A stretch of DNA of 64,000 bases from JBJXGE01 sp046154185 (GTDB lineage: Bacteria > Planctomycetota > UBA8108 > UBA1146 > JAJFFE01). Both the position numbers and the translations under genes were made by a program. How positions within the stretch are numbered: the first letter of the stretch is position 1; each line of letters opens with the position of its first letter. Shown piece by piece: positions 25,704 to 35,029 of the stretch. The notes under the pieces were generated by a model. That model saw only the letters and a list, made by a program, of their open reading frames with translations. It was not told the DNA's origin and made no database searches. The DNA lies in NCBI GenBank assembly GCA_046154185.1, contig JBJXGE010000097.1:18119-82118 (forward strand), in the 5' to 3' direction.

Positions 25704-28700
25704 TTGCCGAACGATACCCCGACCAAGCCGCTCGACCCAACGGATGCCGGCATCTACGAAGAGCTCGCCCGCCGGCTTGCGTTTGGCGAGTTGTCAGCAC
25801 GCGAGGCGTTGCGGCAGGCGCGCGCAGCCGCCGAGCACGCCGGCATCACAACGGTAGGCGTGCAAGCACTCACGGCGCTCGGTGCGATGTTGGGCGAGCG
25901 AGGTCGTTGGCAGCATGCGGTGCAAGTCATGCGCGTGTTGCTGGAGGCGCTGGATGCAGCCGGCGACTCGATTGATCCGCCGACGCGACACGATGCGGTG
26001 CGCATTTGGGTGGAAGTTGCCGCGGCGGCGCTTTGCCAGGTCGGCGATCCGCGGCTCCATTACGATGCTGTGGAGCGCGGGACGAGTGCGGTCGAGAGCG
26101 CGTTGAAACTCGGCGATCGTCCGACCGCGGGTCGCATCGCGTTCAGCCTCGGCGCGCTCTATCTCGATCCTTACTTGTTGCATCACGCGGTGGACCATGC
26201 GGAACGCATTCGTGCACAGTGGGAGCAGCATCTCGTGCAGGGCAACACGTGGGATGGTGAACGCGCGCCGACTTCACCGGCGGGCGAGATGCCGCTGCTC
26301 GCCGAGTCGTTGCGCAAGGCGGAGTCGTGGTTGCGGCGCGCGGCGGAGCTGAGTCACGCGACGGAGCGGGCACGAGTGGCGAAGGCGCTTTTGCAAGTCT
26401 TGGCGGCGCGTAGCAAGATCGACTCCAGCGTCACGGTGGAGCAAGTGGCGGCCGCCGGCCGCGACGCGATCGAGGTGTATGCGCAGCTCAACGAGCCCAT
26501 GCGGCTTATTGAAATTCTCGGTCACGCGCAGCAAGCCGGAGTTCCGCTCGATCGCGCCTTGTTGAAACGCGCGCTTGCGCAGTCACTCGATCAGCTGATG
26601 GTGCGCATCGCGCCGGGTGACGCGGCCACGCTCTTTCAAAATGCGGCGGTCGTGCTGCGCGGCGACGGCGCGGCGGATGAGGCGCTCGCGTTATTTTGTG
26701 CGGCCGCGCCGCTGCTCGAGTCGCATGTTCGCGACGAGGAACGCGCTGGTTGGTATGCGGGAGAGCGCGGGGCGTTGCGGGAGGCGTTTCAGGGTGGGTT
26801 CGTAGCGCGGAAGCCCGGCGCGGACATCGAGGAGGTGTGGCAGTCGTTCACGCGGGAGTCGGCGGTTGCGCAAGACGTCGATCCCGCGCAGCAGCTCGCA
26901 GTCGCGCTCTATCTCGCTGAACTCAGCGTGCACGTCGATCAGGAGCAGACGGCGCTCGCGATTCTCGAACGCGCGGCGAGTGCCGCCCCGCTCACCGCGA
27001 GTCGCCACAAACTCGCGTTGGACCATCTCCGTGCCGTACTGTGGGCGAATATCGGCGCGAACACCGCGAATGCGGAGCGACTGGATGAATCGGCGGTCGC
27101 ATACGCGAGCGGGCTCAGCATCGCGCTCGACGTGCGCGACGCGGCGCTCGCGCTGCGGGCGTTGAGCGGACTAGCGCGTGTGATCGAATCGACGAACGGG
27201 ACAACGCTGGCGGCGCTGATCGCTTTTCTTGCGCCGAAGGTGATGGTCATCGAAACGCGCCTCGGCGAAAGTGGCGAGCGTTGTCTTCAAGATCTCGTCG
27301 GCGCCGCGTGTCTCGTGGCGCTGCAAAAATCGCCGGACGCACGCTTGCTGGCAGCTTGCCTTGAGCTCGCGAAGGCGTGGCGGTTTTCGTCCGCGCTCTC
27401 GGCCAGTGCGGCGCAGGGTTATGTGGATAACGGCGGCATACGGAGTTTGCGCGCGGGGATCGACGCGCTCCTCGTCGCTTCGCCGGAAGCGGAAACGCCG
27501 GTGGACGACGCGATGGCGCGGATCGGCAACTACTTGTTGATTTCGCCACCGACGCGCCGCGCGATCGCGCTCGATGGCGAGACGCCCGCGGAGCGGCTCG
27601 CGAATCTGCGGCATCGCGCCGACGTCGCGACCGAGGATGCGTTGGCGGCGCGCGCGGTCGCGCAAACGAGCATCGCGGCGAGCCAGCCGGGTCTCGAGCT
27701 GCCACTCGACACGACGACGGTCGTCATCGAGTTGCTTCTCACCAAGCTGCAGGATTCGGAAGTGCTCGTGCGGCTGTTGCGCACCGTCGACGGCGCGCAC
27801 ATGAGCGCGACTCGACTCGGTCCGCAGACGGCGCGGGCCGCGATCGGGATCGATGGCGTCACTGTCGAGATGAGTGAGATCGGTGCGCGCGTTCTGAAAC
27901 TGCGCGAACTCATCGACGCGGATCCCGCGCCGGGACAAGTCGCGCACGTCGATGCGCTCGAACGCTTAGCGAGTCTCGGTGAAATTGTGCTCGGCGATCT
28001 CGGCGCACCGCTCGCCAAGAGTTGGGAGCGCGGAGCGCGGCACATTTGCTTCGTGCCGCATGGACCGCTCCACATCGCGCCGCTGCATCTGTTGCCGCTC
28101 AATGGTCGGCCGCTCGCCGAGAGCTGGCTCGTCACGAGTTTGCCGGCGGCGCGGATGTTGGCGCTCGAGTCGCGTCGAGCGTCGCGCGTAGAACCGCGCG
28201 CGCGCGCGCTCACGGCGGTCGGGCTCACGTTCACAGCGTCGAATCTGTTCGGCCTCGAGCCGCTGCCGAATGTCGCGAGCGAAATCGGCACGGTCGCCGC
28301 GACGATGAACGGAACCGCGCTTCTCAATGATGAGGCGACGGAGGCTGCGATCCTCGCTGCGCTGAGCGAATCGCGTTACGTGCATATCGCTACGCATGGC
28401 GTGCACGATCGCGCGGCGGCCGGTTATCACACGCTCTTTTGCGCGCCGAGCGCCGCCGGCGACGGACGCTTGCACGCGTTTGAGCTGCTCGGTTGTGACT
28501 TGCGCGGACTCGAACTCGTGACGTTGAGCGCGTGCGAGACGGCGCTCGCGCGCCACGACCTCGGCGATAACCCGCGCGGCATCCCGGCGGCGCTTCTCTT
28601 GAGCGGTGTGCGCGCGATCGTCGGCACATTGTGGAATCTCGAAACGAACGCGGCCGAAACTTTCTTTGCCGCGCTCTACCAGCAACTCAGCGAAGGCGCG

Positions 28701-28802
28701 CGCTCGCACGACGCCTTCGCCGCCGCCCAGCGCACGACGCGCGCCCGTCACCCGGAATACCGCGACTGGGGCGCGTTCTACTATCTCGGCGACTGGCGGT
28801 GA
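25704..28802 (+). CDS. large TPR-CHAT caspase-like protease
   Basis: This 1032-residue protein has a long alpha-helical N-terminal part (to about 780) of alanine-rich helical pairs that read as degenerate TPR repeats. The C-terminal CHAT domain is a caspase-fold protease relative. The predicted catalytic dyad is H898 in HIATHG and C944 in LSACETA; GIPAALLLSGVRAIVGTLW and DWGAFYYLGDW at the end are typical for CHAT. It starts with TTG at 25704, supported by AAAGGAG five bases earlier; the frame open before it lies in metG and is not credible. It sits 10 bases after metG and 31 before a kinase-like gene. TPR-CHAT proteins can act as cleavage effectors, for example Csx29 in type III-E CRISPR systems, but no CRISPR genes are seen here. 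Function is unknown. Confidence 0.85.
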   Translation: MPNDTPTKPLDPTDAGIYEELARRLAFGELSAREALRQARAAAEHAGITTVGVQALTALGAMLGERGRWQHAVQVMRVLLEALDAAGDSIDPPTRHDAVRIWVEVAAAALCQVGDPRLHYDAVERGTSAVESALKLGDRPTAGRIAFSLGALYLDPYLLHHAVDHAERIRAQWEQHLVQGNTWDGERAPTSPAGEMPLLAESLRKAESWLRRAAELSHATERARVAKALLQVLAARSKIDSSVTVEQVAAAGRDAIEVYAQLNEPMRLIEILGHAQQAGVPLDRALLKRALAQSLDQLMVRIAPGDAATLFQNAAVVLRGDGAADEALALFCAAAPLLESHVRDEERAGWYAGERGALREAFQGGFVARKPGADIEEVWQSFTRESAVAQDVDPAQQLAVALYLAELSVHVDQEQTALAILERAASAAPLTASRHKLALDHLRAVLWANIGANTANAERLDESAVAYASGLSIALDVRDAALALRALSGLARVIESTNGTTLAALIAFLAPKVMVIETRLGESGERCLQDLVGAACLVALQKSPDARLLAACLELAKAWRFSSALSASAAQGYVDNGGIRSLRAGIDALLVASPEAETPVDDAMARIGNYLLISPPTRRAIALDGETPAERLANLRHRADVATEDALAARAVAQTSIAASQPGLELPLDTTTVVIELLLTKLQDSEVLVRLLRTVDGAHMSATRLGPQTARAAIGIDGVTVEMSEIGARVLKLRELIDADPAPGQVAHVDALERLASLGEIVLGDLGAPLAKSWERGARHICFVPHGPLHIAPLHLLPLNGRPLAESWLVTSLPAARMLALESRRASRVEPRARALTAVGLTFTASNLFGLEPLPNVASEIGTVAATMNGTALLNDEATEAAILAALSESRYVHIATHGVHDRAAAGYHTLFCAPSAAGDGRLHAFELLGCDLRGLELVTLSACETALARHDLGDNPRGIPAALLLSGVRAIVGTLWNLETNAAETFFAALYQQLSEGARSHDAFAAAQRTTRARHPEYRDWGAFYYLGDWR

Positions 28803-28833
28803 ACTGCCGAGCTGAACCGAAAGGGGCGAGCGA

Positions 28834-30447
28834 ATGACGATCTCGGCACGCGACGCTCGACATCTCGAGCGACTGATTACTGAGCTGAGTCAACCCGCTG
28901 CGTACGAGCTCGGTGGCGGCAGCGGCGTCCAGGTCGTCGTGCTTCAAACTCACATCTCGGTGGTGTTTCTCGTCGGCGAGCATGCTTACAAGATCAAGAA
29001 ACCGGTCGAACTGAGTTTCCTCGACTACGTGAGCCTAGAGGAGCGCCGGCGCTACTGCGGCGAAGAACTGCGGCTCAATCGGCGTTTGGCAGCCGACATC
29101 TATCTGGATATGTTGCCAATCGTCGAGACCCCCGACGGTTTGCGCGTCGGCGGCCCGGGACCTGCCATCGAGTATGCAGTGCGTATGCAGCGGATCCCCG
29201 ACGAGTGCTTGCTCGGCAATCGGATCGCTGCCGGTCAAGATTGTCGGTCGATCATCGATGTGGTGGCGAGGAGGCTCGCCGAGTTTCACGCCGTGCAGCC
29301 GCGCGGACCGGCCGTCCGGGAGACCGCCGGTTTTGCGTGCGTAGCGCGAAACGCCCGCGACAACTTCGAAGAGACGCGCGCACACGTCGGCGATCTGATC
29401 GACAGCAAGCTGCATAGCCGCCTCGCCACGCTGGTGGAAGAGTCGCTCGCGCGCCACCGGCCGTGCATCGAGGCGCGCGCCCGCGACGACCGCGCCTGCG
29501 ATGCGCATGGCGACTTGCGACTGGAGCACGTCGCGTGGTTTCCAGATCGACCGTCGCCGCACGACCTGCAGATCATCGACTGCGTCGAGTTCAACGAGCG
29601 CTTCCGCTACGCTGACCCGATCTCCGACACGGCGTTTTTGGTCATGGACCTGCTCGCGGCGAGCGAACCGGAGCTCGCTCGACACCTCAAGACCGCGTAC
29701 GTCGAAGCGAGCGGCGACCGCGAAGGCGAGAGCTTGTGGCCGTTTTACATCGCTTATCGTTCGATGGTGCGGGCCAAGGTCCGCGGCTTCCAGGCGTGCG
29801 ATGCGCTGCTGCCCGAGCTCGCGCGGGCGCGGGCGCGTGTGCTGGCGCGAAGGCACTACCTGGTGGCGCTCGCGGCGCTTGAGCCGCCGGATGCGCGTCC
29901 GGCGCTGGTCCTCATCGGGGGATTGCCTGGGGTCGGCAAGTCGACACTAGCCCGCGCGTTGGCACTGAGCTGCAAGTTCGAAGTGCTGCAGAGCGACCGC
30001 GTGCGCAAAGAGCTGGCGGGCGTCGTGGATGGCGCCGCGGCAGCATCTTTCGGGACCGGCATCTACACTCCGGAGCACACGACCCGCACTTACGACGAGT
30101 GCCGGCGCCGCGCGGAGAGCATATTGATGCGAGGTCAACGGTGCATCATCGATGCCAACTTCGCACTCAGCGCGCTGCGGCGTCCGTTCCTCGAGATCGG
30201 AAAGGCGCTCGCAGTGCCAATTGTGTTCTTGCAGGTGCAACTGTCCCAACCGGAGACGGAGCGCCGCCTACGCCAGCGACATTGCGATGTGTCGGATGCA
30301 GACGTTGAGATTCACCGCCGGCAAGCCGCGCTTTGGCAAGAGCCGACCGAGTTCTCGCAAACGCGCCGCGCCTGCATCGATGCCATGGATTCCCAGGCGG
30401 CGCTCGACGCGGCGCGCCGCGAGCTCGAAGTGCGGGGCCTGGCGTGA
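28834..30447 (+). CDS. aminoglycoside-phosphotransferase-like/P-loop kinase fusion (COG2187-COG0645)
   Basis: This 537-residue protein joins two kinase-like domains. The N-terminal part (about 40-340) has a protein-kinase-like fold: YKIKKPVELSFLDY supplies the lysine region, CDAHGDLRLEHV the catalytic HGD loop and DCVEFNERFRYADP the metal aspartate. The C-terminal part (about 360-530) is a P-loop kinase: GLPGVGKST is the Walker A, and LQSDRVRKEL is typical of the gluconate-kinase/zeta-type group. The combination matches the COG2187/COG0645 family, whose substrate is not established. It follows the CHAT gene by 31 bases and is likely co-transcribed with it. Confidence 0.85.
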   Translation: MTISARDARHLERLITELSQPAAYELGGGSGVQVVVLQTHISVVFLVGEHAYKIKKPVELSFLDYVSLEERRRYCGEELRLNRRLAADIYLDMLPIVETPDGLRVGGPGPAIEYAVRMQRIPDECLLGNRIAAGQDCRSIIDVVARRLAEFHAVQPRGPAVRETAGFACVARNARDNFEETRAHVGDLIDSKLHSRLATLVEESLARHRPCIEARARDDRACDAHGDLRLEHVAWFPDRPSPHDLQIIDCVEFNERFRYADPISDTAFLVMDLLAASEPELARHLKTAYVEASGDREGESLWPFYIAYRSMVRAKVRGFQACDALLPELARARARVLARRHYLVALAALEPPDARPALVLIGGLPGVGKSTLARALALSCKFEVLQSDRVRKELAGVVDGAAAASFGTGIYTPEHTTRTYDECRRRAESILMRGQRCIIDANFALSALRRPFLEIGKALAVPIVFLQVQLSQPETERRLRQRHCDVSDADVEIHRRQAALWQEPTEFSQTRRACIDAMDSQAALDAARRELEVRGLA

Positions 30448-30834
30448 GGCGGGTCGTCGCCTACGAGTCGTAGCTTGAGTCGCGCCTCATCTGGCCCGGC
30501 ACCGGGTTTATCCGCATTGCCGCTTTCGGGAACGGCAGGCCATGTGAGTCGCCAACCGACAATCATCGCCGTCAGCGCCATCCGTGCGCAGGTCGAGCGC
30601 ATTCTTAGCTGCCCGCCGACAAATGCTGCGCAGCTCGTGCCCGATTAAGACGGCCGGTGCGCCGGGCCGCAGCTTTCACTACGTGCGGCGTTGGTTCGGT
30701 GCCGAGCCAGCAACGATTTGTAACGCGCTGAAACGTATCGCTGAGTTCGCAAGCGCCGTCGTGGCAGCGCCGCGGGCCGCGTTTCGACTGAATCTGGACG
30801 CGACGCTGCGAGCGCGGCAAACTCTCGGGCACAG
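30448..30834. other. 387-base gap, no supported gene
   Basis: I see no ORF with credible protein features here. A 104-codon frame (30584-30895) overlaps the next gene and has arginine-rich, shadow-like composition. No repeat or terminator with a T-run was found. Confidence 0.4.
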
Positions 30835-32187
30835 ATGTCAAATCACCCGCGCGTGTTGGAGAAAGAAAAACCGAACGGGCGACGGCGCGCGCTGATCGCG
30901 CTTGGGGTTGTCGGTGTTTGCGTCGCCGTAGTTTATTATTTGCTATGGGACAGCGGGGTTTCGGATCACCCTGCTTTGCCAGCGTATTTCGGCGCCTCGG
31001 TCATTAGTCCCGTTACTCCTAACGCCGATTCAGCCGCCGAAGCGAATGCCGAGTCGTTCAGCAGCGATGCCGCAACCGAGACTTCCGACGAGATCACTCT
31101 CGTGGTGTCAGGACGAGTCGTTGACGAATTCGGCGAAGCCGTGGCGTTCGCGTCGGTCGTGGCGAAACCAAGCTCGGACAGCACGTCAAGCTATGAAATG
31201 CCGATCCGAGCCAAATGCGACGCCGCGGGGAAATTTGCCTTCGTCGATCTAAAGCCGGGCGAGTATGTCCTCGTGCCATCGAAGCATGGCTTTGTCGTAG
31301 AGCGGCCGGTCTTGTTTGAGTGGCGCGATGGAATGCGCGCACTCGCCATCGATGATGCCGTCATGGTCCGAGTCGCCGGTTATATCGGCCACGTGTTCGA
31401 CGAGCGCAGCCAACCAGTTGAAGGAGCCGTCGTTGCAGTCGATCGCGGAGCGGAAACCGACGCCGGTTCTTCAGTCCCGATCCGGGCTCTGACGGATGCG
31501 ACGGGTCGCTTTCAGTGTCTGAATGTGTCAAGCGTTCCATCCAACTTGACCGTGAGGCATCCCGAGTTCGCAACTTATGCTCTGGAGTTTTCGGACGCCT
31601 CTGCGTTGCCGGAGTCGATCACTCTCGTTCGCGCCGCCGGACTCGAAGTAATGGCGGTCGCCGCTGACGGGTCGCCGTTTAGTGGTTTCGCTTCGTTGCT
31701 GTTTTCGAATGCCGGAATTGGCGAGCGACACGGCACTTTCGGTCTCGATGGCAAAGTGTATTTCGGAAACCTCGAGGCAGGCGGCTGCTATGTCGCGATG
31801 GCCGTGGCGGGGCACCCAGCGACGCAAGCACAGCCAGTCGTTCTTACGAACGGCCACACGACGGCGATCAAGATGCGCGTGCCGCCATCTCAGGTCGACG
31901 TGGTCGTGGAGGTCTTTGATGAAAGCGAGAATCCCATCGCCGGCGCGACTGTGAGCGTGTGGCAGTTTCCGAGCGAGTCCGAGCGTGTGGGCGCAGTCGC
32001 CGGCAAGAGCGATCGCGATGGAGTCCTGAAGCTGACAAATGTCGACTGGCGTCGATCGCGACTGCAGGTGAGCGCGCCAGGTTGCATTTCGAAGTACGTC
32101 GAGCTTCGTGCTCGACCTGGAAACAGAAAATTGCAGGTGATACTCGAAGCGCAGCCGACCGCGACGCCAGCAGAAGCATCGCAGTAG
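30835..32187 (+). CDS. membrane-anchored protein with carboxypeptidase-regulatory-like repeats
   Basis: This 450-residue protein has one N-terminal hydrophobic helix (residues about 20-40, after a basic stretch), which suggests a membrane anchor with the rest outside. The outer part carries several immunoglobulin-like CarboxypepD_reg domains: VSGRVVDEFGEAVAFASV near 90, IGHVFDERSQPVEGAVV near 183, and VVVEVFDESENPIAGATV near 360. In such repeats an xV-D-exG-x-P-AxV pattern marks each unit. Proteins like this are frequent in Planctomycetota and their role is unknown. It has lower codon bias to GC at third positions than the neighbours by eye. It stands alone on the plus strand before a minus-strand gene. 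Confidence 0.72.
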   Translation: MSNHPRVLEKEKPNGRRRALIALGVVGVCVAVVYYLLWDSGVSDHPALPAYFGASVISPVTPNADSAAEANAESFSSDAATETSDEITLVVSGRVVDEFGEAVAFASVVAKPSSDSTSSYEMPIRAKCDAAGKFAFVDLKPGEYVLVPSKHGFVVERPVLFEWRDGMRALAIDDAVMVRVAGYIGHVFDERSQPVEGAVVAVDRGAETDAGSSVPIRALTDATGRFQCLNVSSVPSNLTVRHPEFATYALEFSDASALPESITLVRAAGLEVMAVAADGSPFSGFASLLFSNAGIGERHGTFGLDGKVYFGNLEAGGCYVAMAVAGHPATQAQPVVLTNGHTTAIKMRVPPSQVDVVVEVFDESENPIAGATVSVWQFPSESERVGAVAGKSDRDGVLKLTNVDWRRSRLQVSAPGCISKYVELRARPGNRKLQVILEAQPTATPAEASQ

Positions 32188-32215
32188 CTGCGTTTCTTCG
32201 GTCGAGTTCGCGGCG

Positions 32216-33250
32216 TTACTCCTTAACCTCAATCTCCAACACCGAGCGAATGCCGTCGGCGGTGAAGGTGATTTTCGCGCGGGCCGCGTCGAGCGCGCGC
32301 AGCGGGTTTTTCGAACGCGCGGCGATGTCGGCCGCCGGCGCGTCGTGGACCGAGCAAGTGACACAGCCATCGGTGGCGACCGCGAGCGTGCCGCCGGCCG
32401 GACAGCGCGGCGTGTTCCCGTTGAGAGTTCGCTGGCTCGGTGCGTCGCGCAGGTTGAAGCGTTCGAGGAGTGCGCGCCGCGCGACGGCTTGCGCGCACAT
32501 CTCAACGGCGACCTGATCGAAGATCTCGACAAACTGTTGCTGCCAAATCGGTGCGTTGGCGAGCGCGAGCGAGAGCGCGACATGACTGCCGTCGATCCAC
32601 GTGGGTGCCGCCGCGGGTTTGGTCGGCGGCGATTCTTGCGGCCGGTCGAGATCGTCTGGCTTGGTCTCGCCCTTCGCGCGGGTGACGCGATCGATGATGT
32701 TGTTGAGCGTCTCGACGCCGAAAGCCAGATAGAGCCCGCCGCCAAAAGTTCCGTAGAAGAGCGCCTCCGGCCCGTTCATTTCCCGACCCATTTCGGTCGA
32801 GACGCGCACGAGCGACACGCCGCTTCGTTCCGGCAAAGTCTCGAAGCGAGCGGCGTCGGGCGCCGACGACGTGATGAGCGCTTTGATGGCCGCAAGAAAG
32901 CCCGCGAGAAGTAGTGGGTTCTTGACGCCGATGCGAATCCCGCCGGGCGCGCCTTTCCAGAGCGAGTCGAGCATGTCCGGAAGAAGGTTCGTGAGCCGGG
33001 AGGCATTTAATTTCAGCGGCGAATCTTCGACGAAAAGACTCACCCGCTCGCCGACCCAGCTCAACGCAGCTCGCTCCATGCCGCCGAACAAAATCTCGCG
33101 CGAAAAATCATCGGCGCGGCGAAACAGCCGTCCATCGCGATTGACGTGGGCGGACATGTGCAGCACCGTGGAAGGACCGACTTCGAGGAGTGGTCCCTCT
33201 TGCGTCTCGTCGCCGCCGCACAGGTCTGCTAGGTCGCGATACTCGCTCAT
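32216..33250 (-). CDS. C-terminal part of a long secreted protein, split by an in-frame TAG
   Basis: Read alone, this is a 344-residue protein with ATG at 33250. However, the frame continues without interruption for 31 more codons upstream (FFDPIGIQ then LETVILPLI-like sequence FETVILPLI) to a single TAG at 33344-33346, beyond which the 561-codon ORF runs in the same frame. There is no recognisable ribosome site before the ATG at 33250. A CPAGG motif and a CSVH motif near residues 283-303 repeat those near the end of the upstream part. I do not recognise the family. This is most likely the tail of one protein of about 937 residues that is now interrupted, or read through. Confidence 0.6.
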   Translation of the reverse strand: MSEYRDLADLCGGDETQEGPLLEVGPSTVLHMSAHVNRDGRLFRRADDFSREILFGGMERAALSWVGERVSLFVEDSPLKLNASRLTNLLPDMLDSLWKGAPGGIRIGVKNPLLLAGFLAAIKALITSSAPDAARFETLPERSGVSLVRVSTEMGREMNGPEALFYGTFGGGLYLAFGVETLNNIIDRVTRAKGETKPDDLDRPQESPPTKPAAAPTWIDGSHVALSLALANAPIWQQQFVEIFDQVAVEMCAQAVARRALLERFNLRDAPSQRTLNGNTPRCPAGGTLAVATDGCVTCSVHDAPAADIAARSKNPLRALDAARAKITFTADGIRSVLEIEVKE

Positions 33251-33343
33251 TTCGATGAGCGGCAGAATGACAGTCTCGAAGCGCTTTACTTTGCCGAGCG
33301 AGATTTGGATGCCGATCGGATCGAAGAATCGTGACCAATAGTT

Positions 33344-33346
33344 CTA
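33344..33346 (-). other. in-frame TAG between two halves of one reading frame
   Basis: On the minus strand the codons run ...FRTTY, TAG, NYWSRFFDPIGI... without a frame change. A CAG to TAG change is one simple explanation. TAG ends many genes in this window (for example 2592, 4439, 6830, 32187, 54315), so it is not reassigned genome-wide. Confidence 0.85.
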
Positions 33347-35029
33347 GTATGTCGTTCTAAATGTCTCGTAGGCCTGGCGCTCTTCGGCCGTGATAAACTC
33401 GAGCGCGAGTTCGGCATTCGGCGTGAGAAACTCGAGCGTGCCGTGGACGCTGCAGGCGCCGCCGCGACCATCAGCGTTGAGCGCGTACTGGCCGCCGTCT
33501 GGGCAGTACAAGAGTTCGACCGGCAAGTCTTGCGATTCCACGAGTGTGGCCAACGTCGCGGCGTTGGCTTCTCCACGCATTTCGCGCCACGCCGTCGCTT
33601 GCGCGATAGTGCGCAGACTTGTCGAGCACTCGAGTCGGCGGCTCTCTCGCAACTTGATGCCCGGCCCGACGAGGCGGCGAATGAAATCGTCCGAGAGGAA
33701 GAGGAACGCGCCCTCGCGCTCACCACTCGGCAACAGCGTGCGGACGTAGCGCCGATCAAGGCCGTCTTTCTGCGACTGGATCTTGGCGTCGAAGGCGTCG
33801 AGCGAGCGCTTGAGTCCGACAAGTGAATTCGCGACGAGTGCATAAGCATCGATCTGTGCTGAATAAGAACTGATTGAGCGATCCGATGTGACGAGTCCAG
33901 TGATCTTGTGAATGCCGTGGAATGCCTCGGTACGCTGTGCGTCGGGGCGCCGCACGAGTGCTTCGAGTCGGTTTTTTTCCAAGTTGGCGGCAAAGACCGG
34001 CGGCGCTTTGAGCTCGAAAACAAGTGTGACGTCGGCGCCTTCGCGCAGGAATGGATCACCACCCGTCATGGCAACGCGGCCGATCACCAACGGACCGATC
34101 GTGCGTGCGATGACGCTCGCCGGGAGACAGAGCTGCTGTTCGATGCGCGCTTTCACGCCGGAGTCATCAGCGCGCTCTTCGGCAAAGTGCAGGAGTGGGC
34201 TGCCCCAAGCATCCAGCCAATCCGCCAGTTCGATCAGTTCACTGAATGAAGCGGCTTCAAACGCATATTGATCGAGCGGCAGGAAGCGCTCGATCGCGTG
34301 GCCGCTCGGTTTTTTGTCGCCGATCATCTCCAACCAGGGATGGGACTTGATGGTGACTCCTTCGACCGACGCGAGCGGAATGTCCGCCGCGCCCCGCACG
34401 CGCGGAGTGGCGAGCAAGCGCTCGAGTTGTAACGATTCTTCGATGGCGGTTGCGCCCGTCGTCAAATCGAAGGTCGAAGCGTTGCGGAATCGGCCGGCCG
34501 GATTGTTCAAAAGCGGTGATCGGGTGGAATCGCCGGGACGATCCGTGGGAAAGAGCCGAGTCAGCGCGTAGCGCGCGAATCCCGTCGGCAACCAGTTCTT
34601 CGTGTCGAGCGTTTCGAGCGCGTGATGTGCGGCCTCGCGCCAGCGGTCCGGCAAAGTTGCATCGCTCACCGTCACGCTCGACCAATCGACCGCGTAGTTG
34701 CGCCAGTGTTTATCGATTCGCAGCCGAAGCGAACGCGGCGCATCACCGCGCGCCCGCATGAAGAGCCAGTGGATGCGTTGTTCGGCAGTGCCTTCGGTCT
34801 TAGGGTGAACAAATAGCCAGACATCACCGCGGTCGCCCGCCGCGGACGCCCACCCATCGATCCGTGGAGTTGAATTGTCGAGCTCCAGACGCAGGCAGTA
34901 GTAGGTCGGGCCGTGATCGGGTGCATCAAAACGGCTGAACGCTCGGACCTGATCAGCGGCGCGGACCTGGCTTACTGACAGTAGCGCAAAGCCCAGCCAT
35001 AGAATCCCCGTTGAAAGAAAACACCTCAT
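33344..35029 (-). CDS. secreted protein of unknown function, N-terminal part of an amber-split frame
   Basis: This 561-residue ORF starts with a clear signal peptide (ILWLGFALLSVSQVRA, cleavage after AADQ-region near 25), so it is exported. The ATG at 35029 is preceded by a CGGAG site. I do not recognise a family name. The sequence has many tryptophans and aromatic residues early, and ends with a YCPDGGQYALNADG segment followed by CSVHG, a paired-cysteine motif also found in the downstream part. The frame stops at TAG 33344-33346 and continues directly into the next ORF. Both pieces therefore look like one gene, which is either decayed by a nonsense change, read through, or affected by a sequence error. 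Confidence 0.7.
   Translation of the reverse strand: MRCFLSTGILWLGFALLSVSQVRAADQVRAFSRFDAPDHGPTYYCLRLELDNSTPRIDGWASAAGDRGDVWLFVHPKTEGTAEQRIHWLFMRARGDAPRSLRLRIDKHWRNYAVDWSSVTVSDATLPDRWREAAHHALETLDTKNWLPTGFARYALTRLFPTDRPGDSTRSPLLNNPAGRFRNASTFDLTTGATAIEESLQLERLLATPRVRGAADIPLASVEGVTIKSHPWLEMIGDKKPSGHAIERFLPLDQYAFEAASFSELIELADWLDAWGSPLLHFAEERADDSGVKARIEQQLCLPASVIARTIGPLVIGRVAMTGGDPFLREGADVTLVFELKAPPVFAANLEKNRLEALVRRPDAQRTEAFHGIHKITGLVTSDRSISSYSAQIDAYALVANSLVGLKRSLDAFDAKIQSQKDGLDRRYVRTLLPSGEREGAFLFLSDDFIRRLVGPGIKLRESRRLECSTSLRTIAQATAWREMRGEANAATLATLVESQDLPVELLYCPDGGQYALNADGRGGACSVHGTLEFLTPNAELALEFITAEERQAYETFRTTY

Noticed and set aside
25704..28802. Type III-E CRISPR Craspase component
   Set aside because: The TPR-CHAT protein resembles Csx29 only in architecture; no gRAMP/Cas7-11, CRISPR array or adaptation genes are seen in the window.
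30584..30895. 103-codon plus-strand ORF in the gap before the regulatory-domain membrane protein
   Set aside because: Composition is arginine-rich and unstructured, it overlaps the next gene in another frame and no ribosome site is seen.
33344..33346. Amber codon reassigned to an amino acid throughout the genome
   Set aside because: TAG ends several well-defined genes in the window, such as the aldehyde dehydrogenase (2592), the cytidylyltransferase (4439) and the transketolase (6830), so it is a normal stop here.
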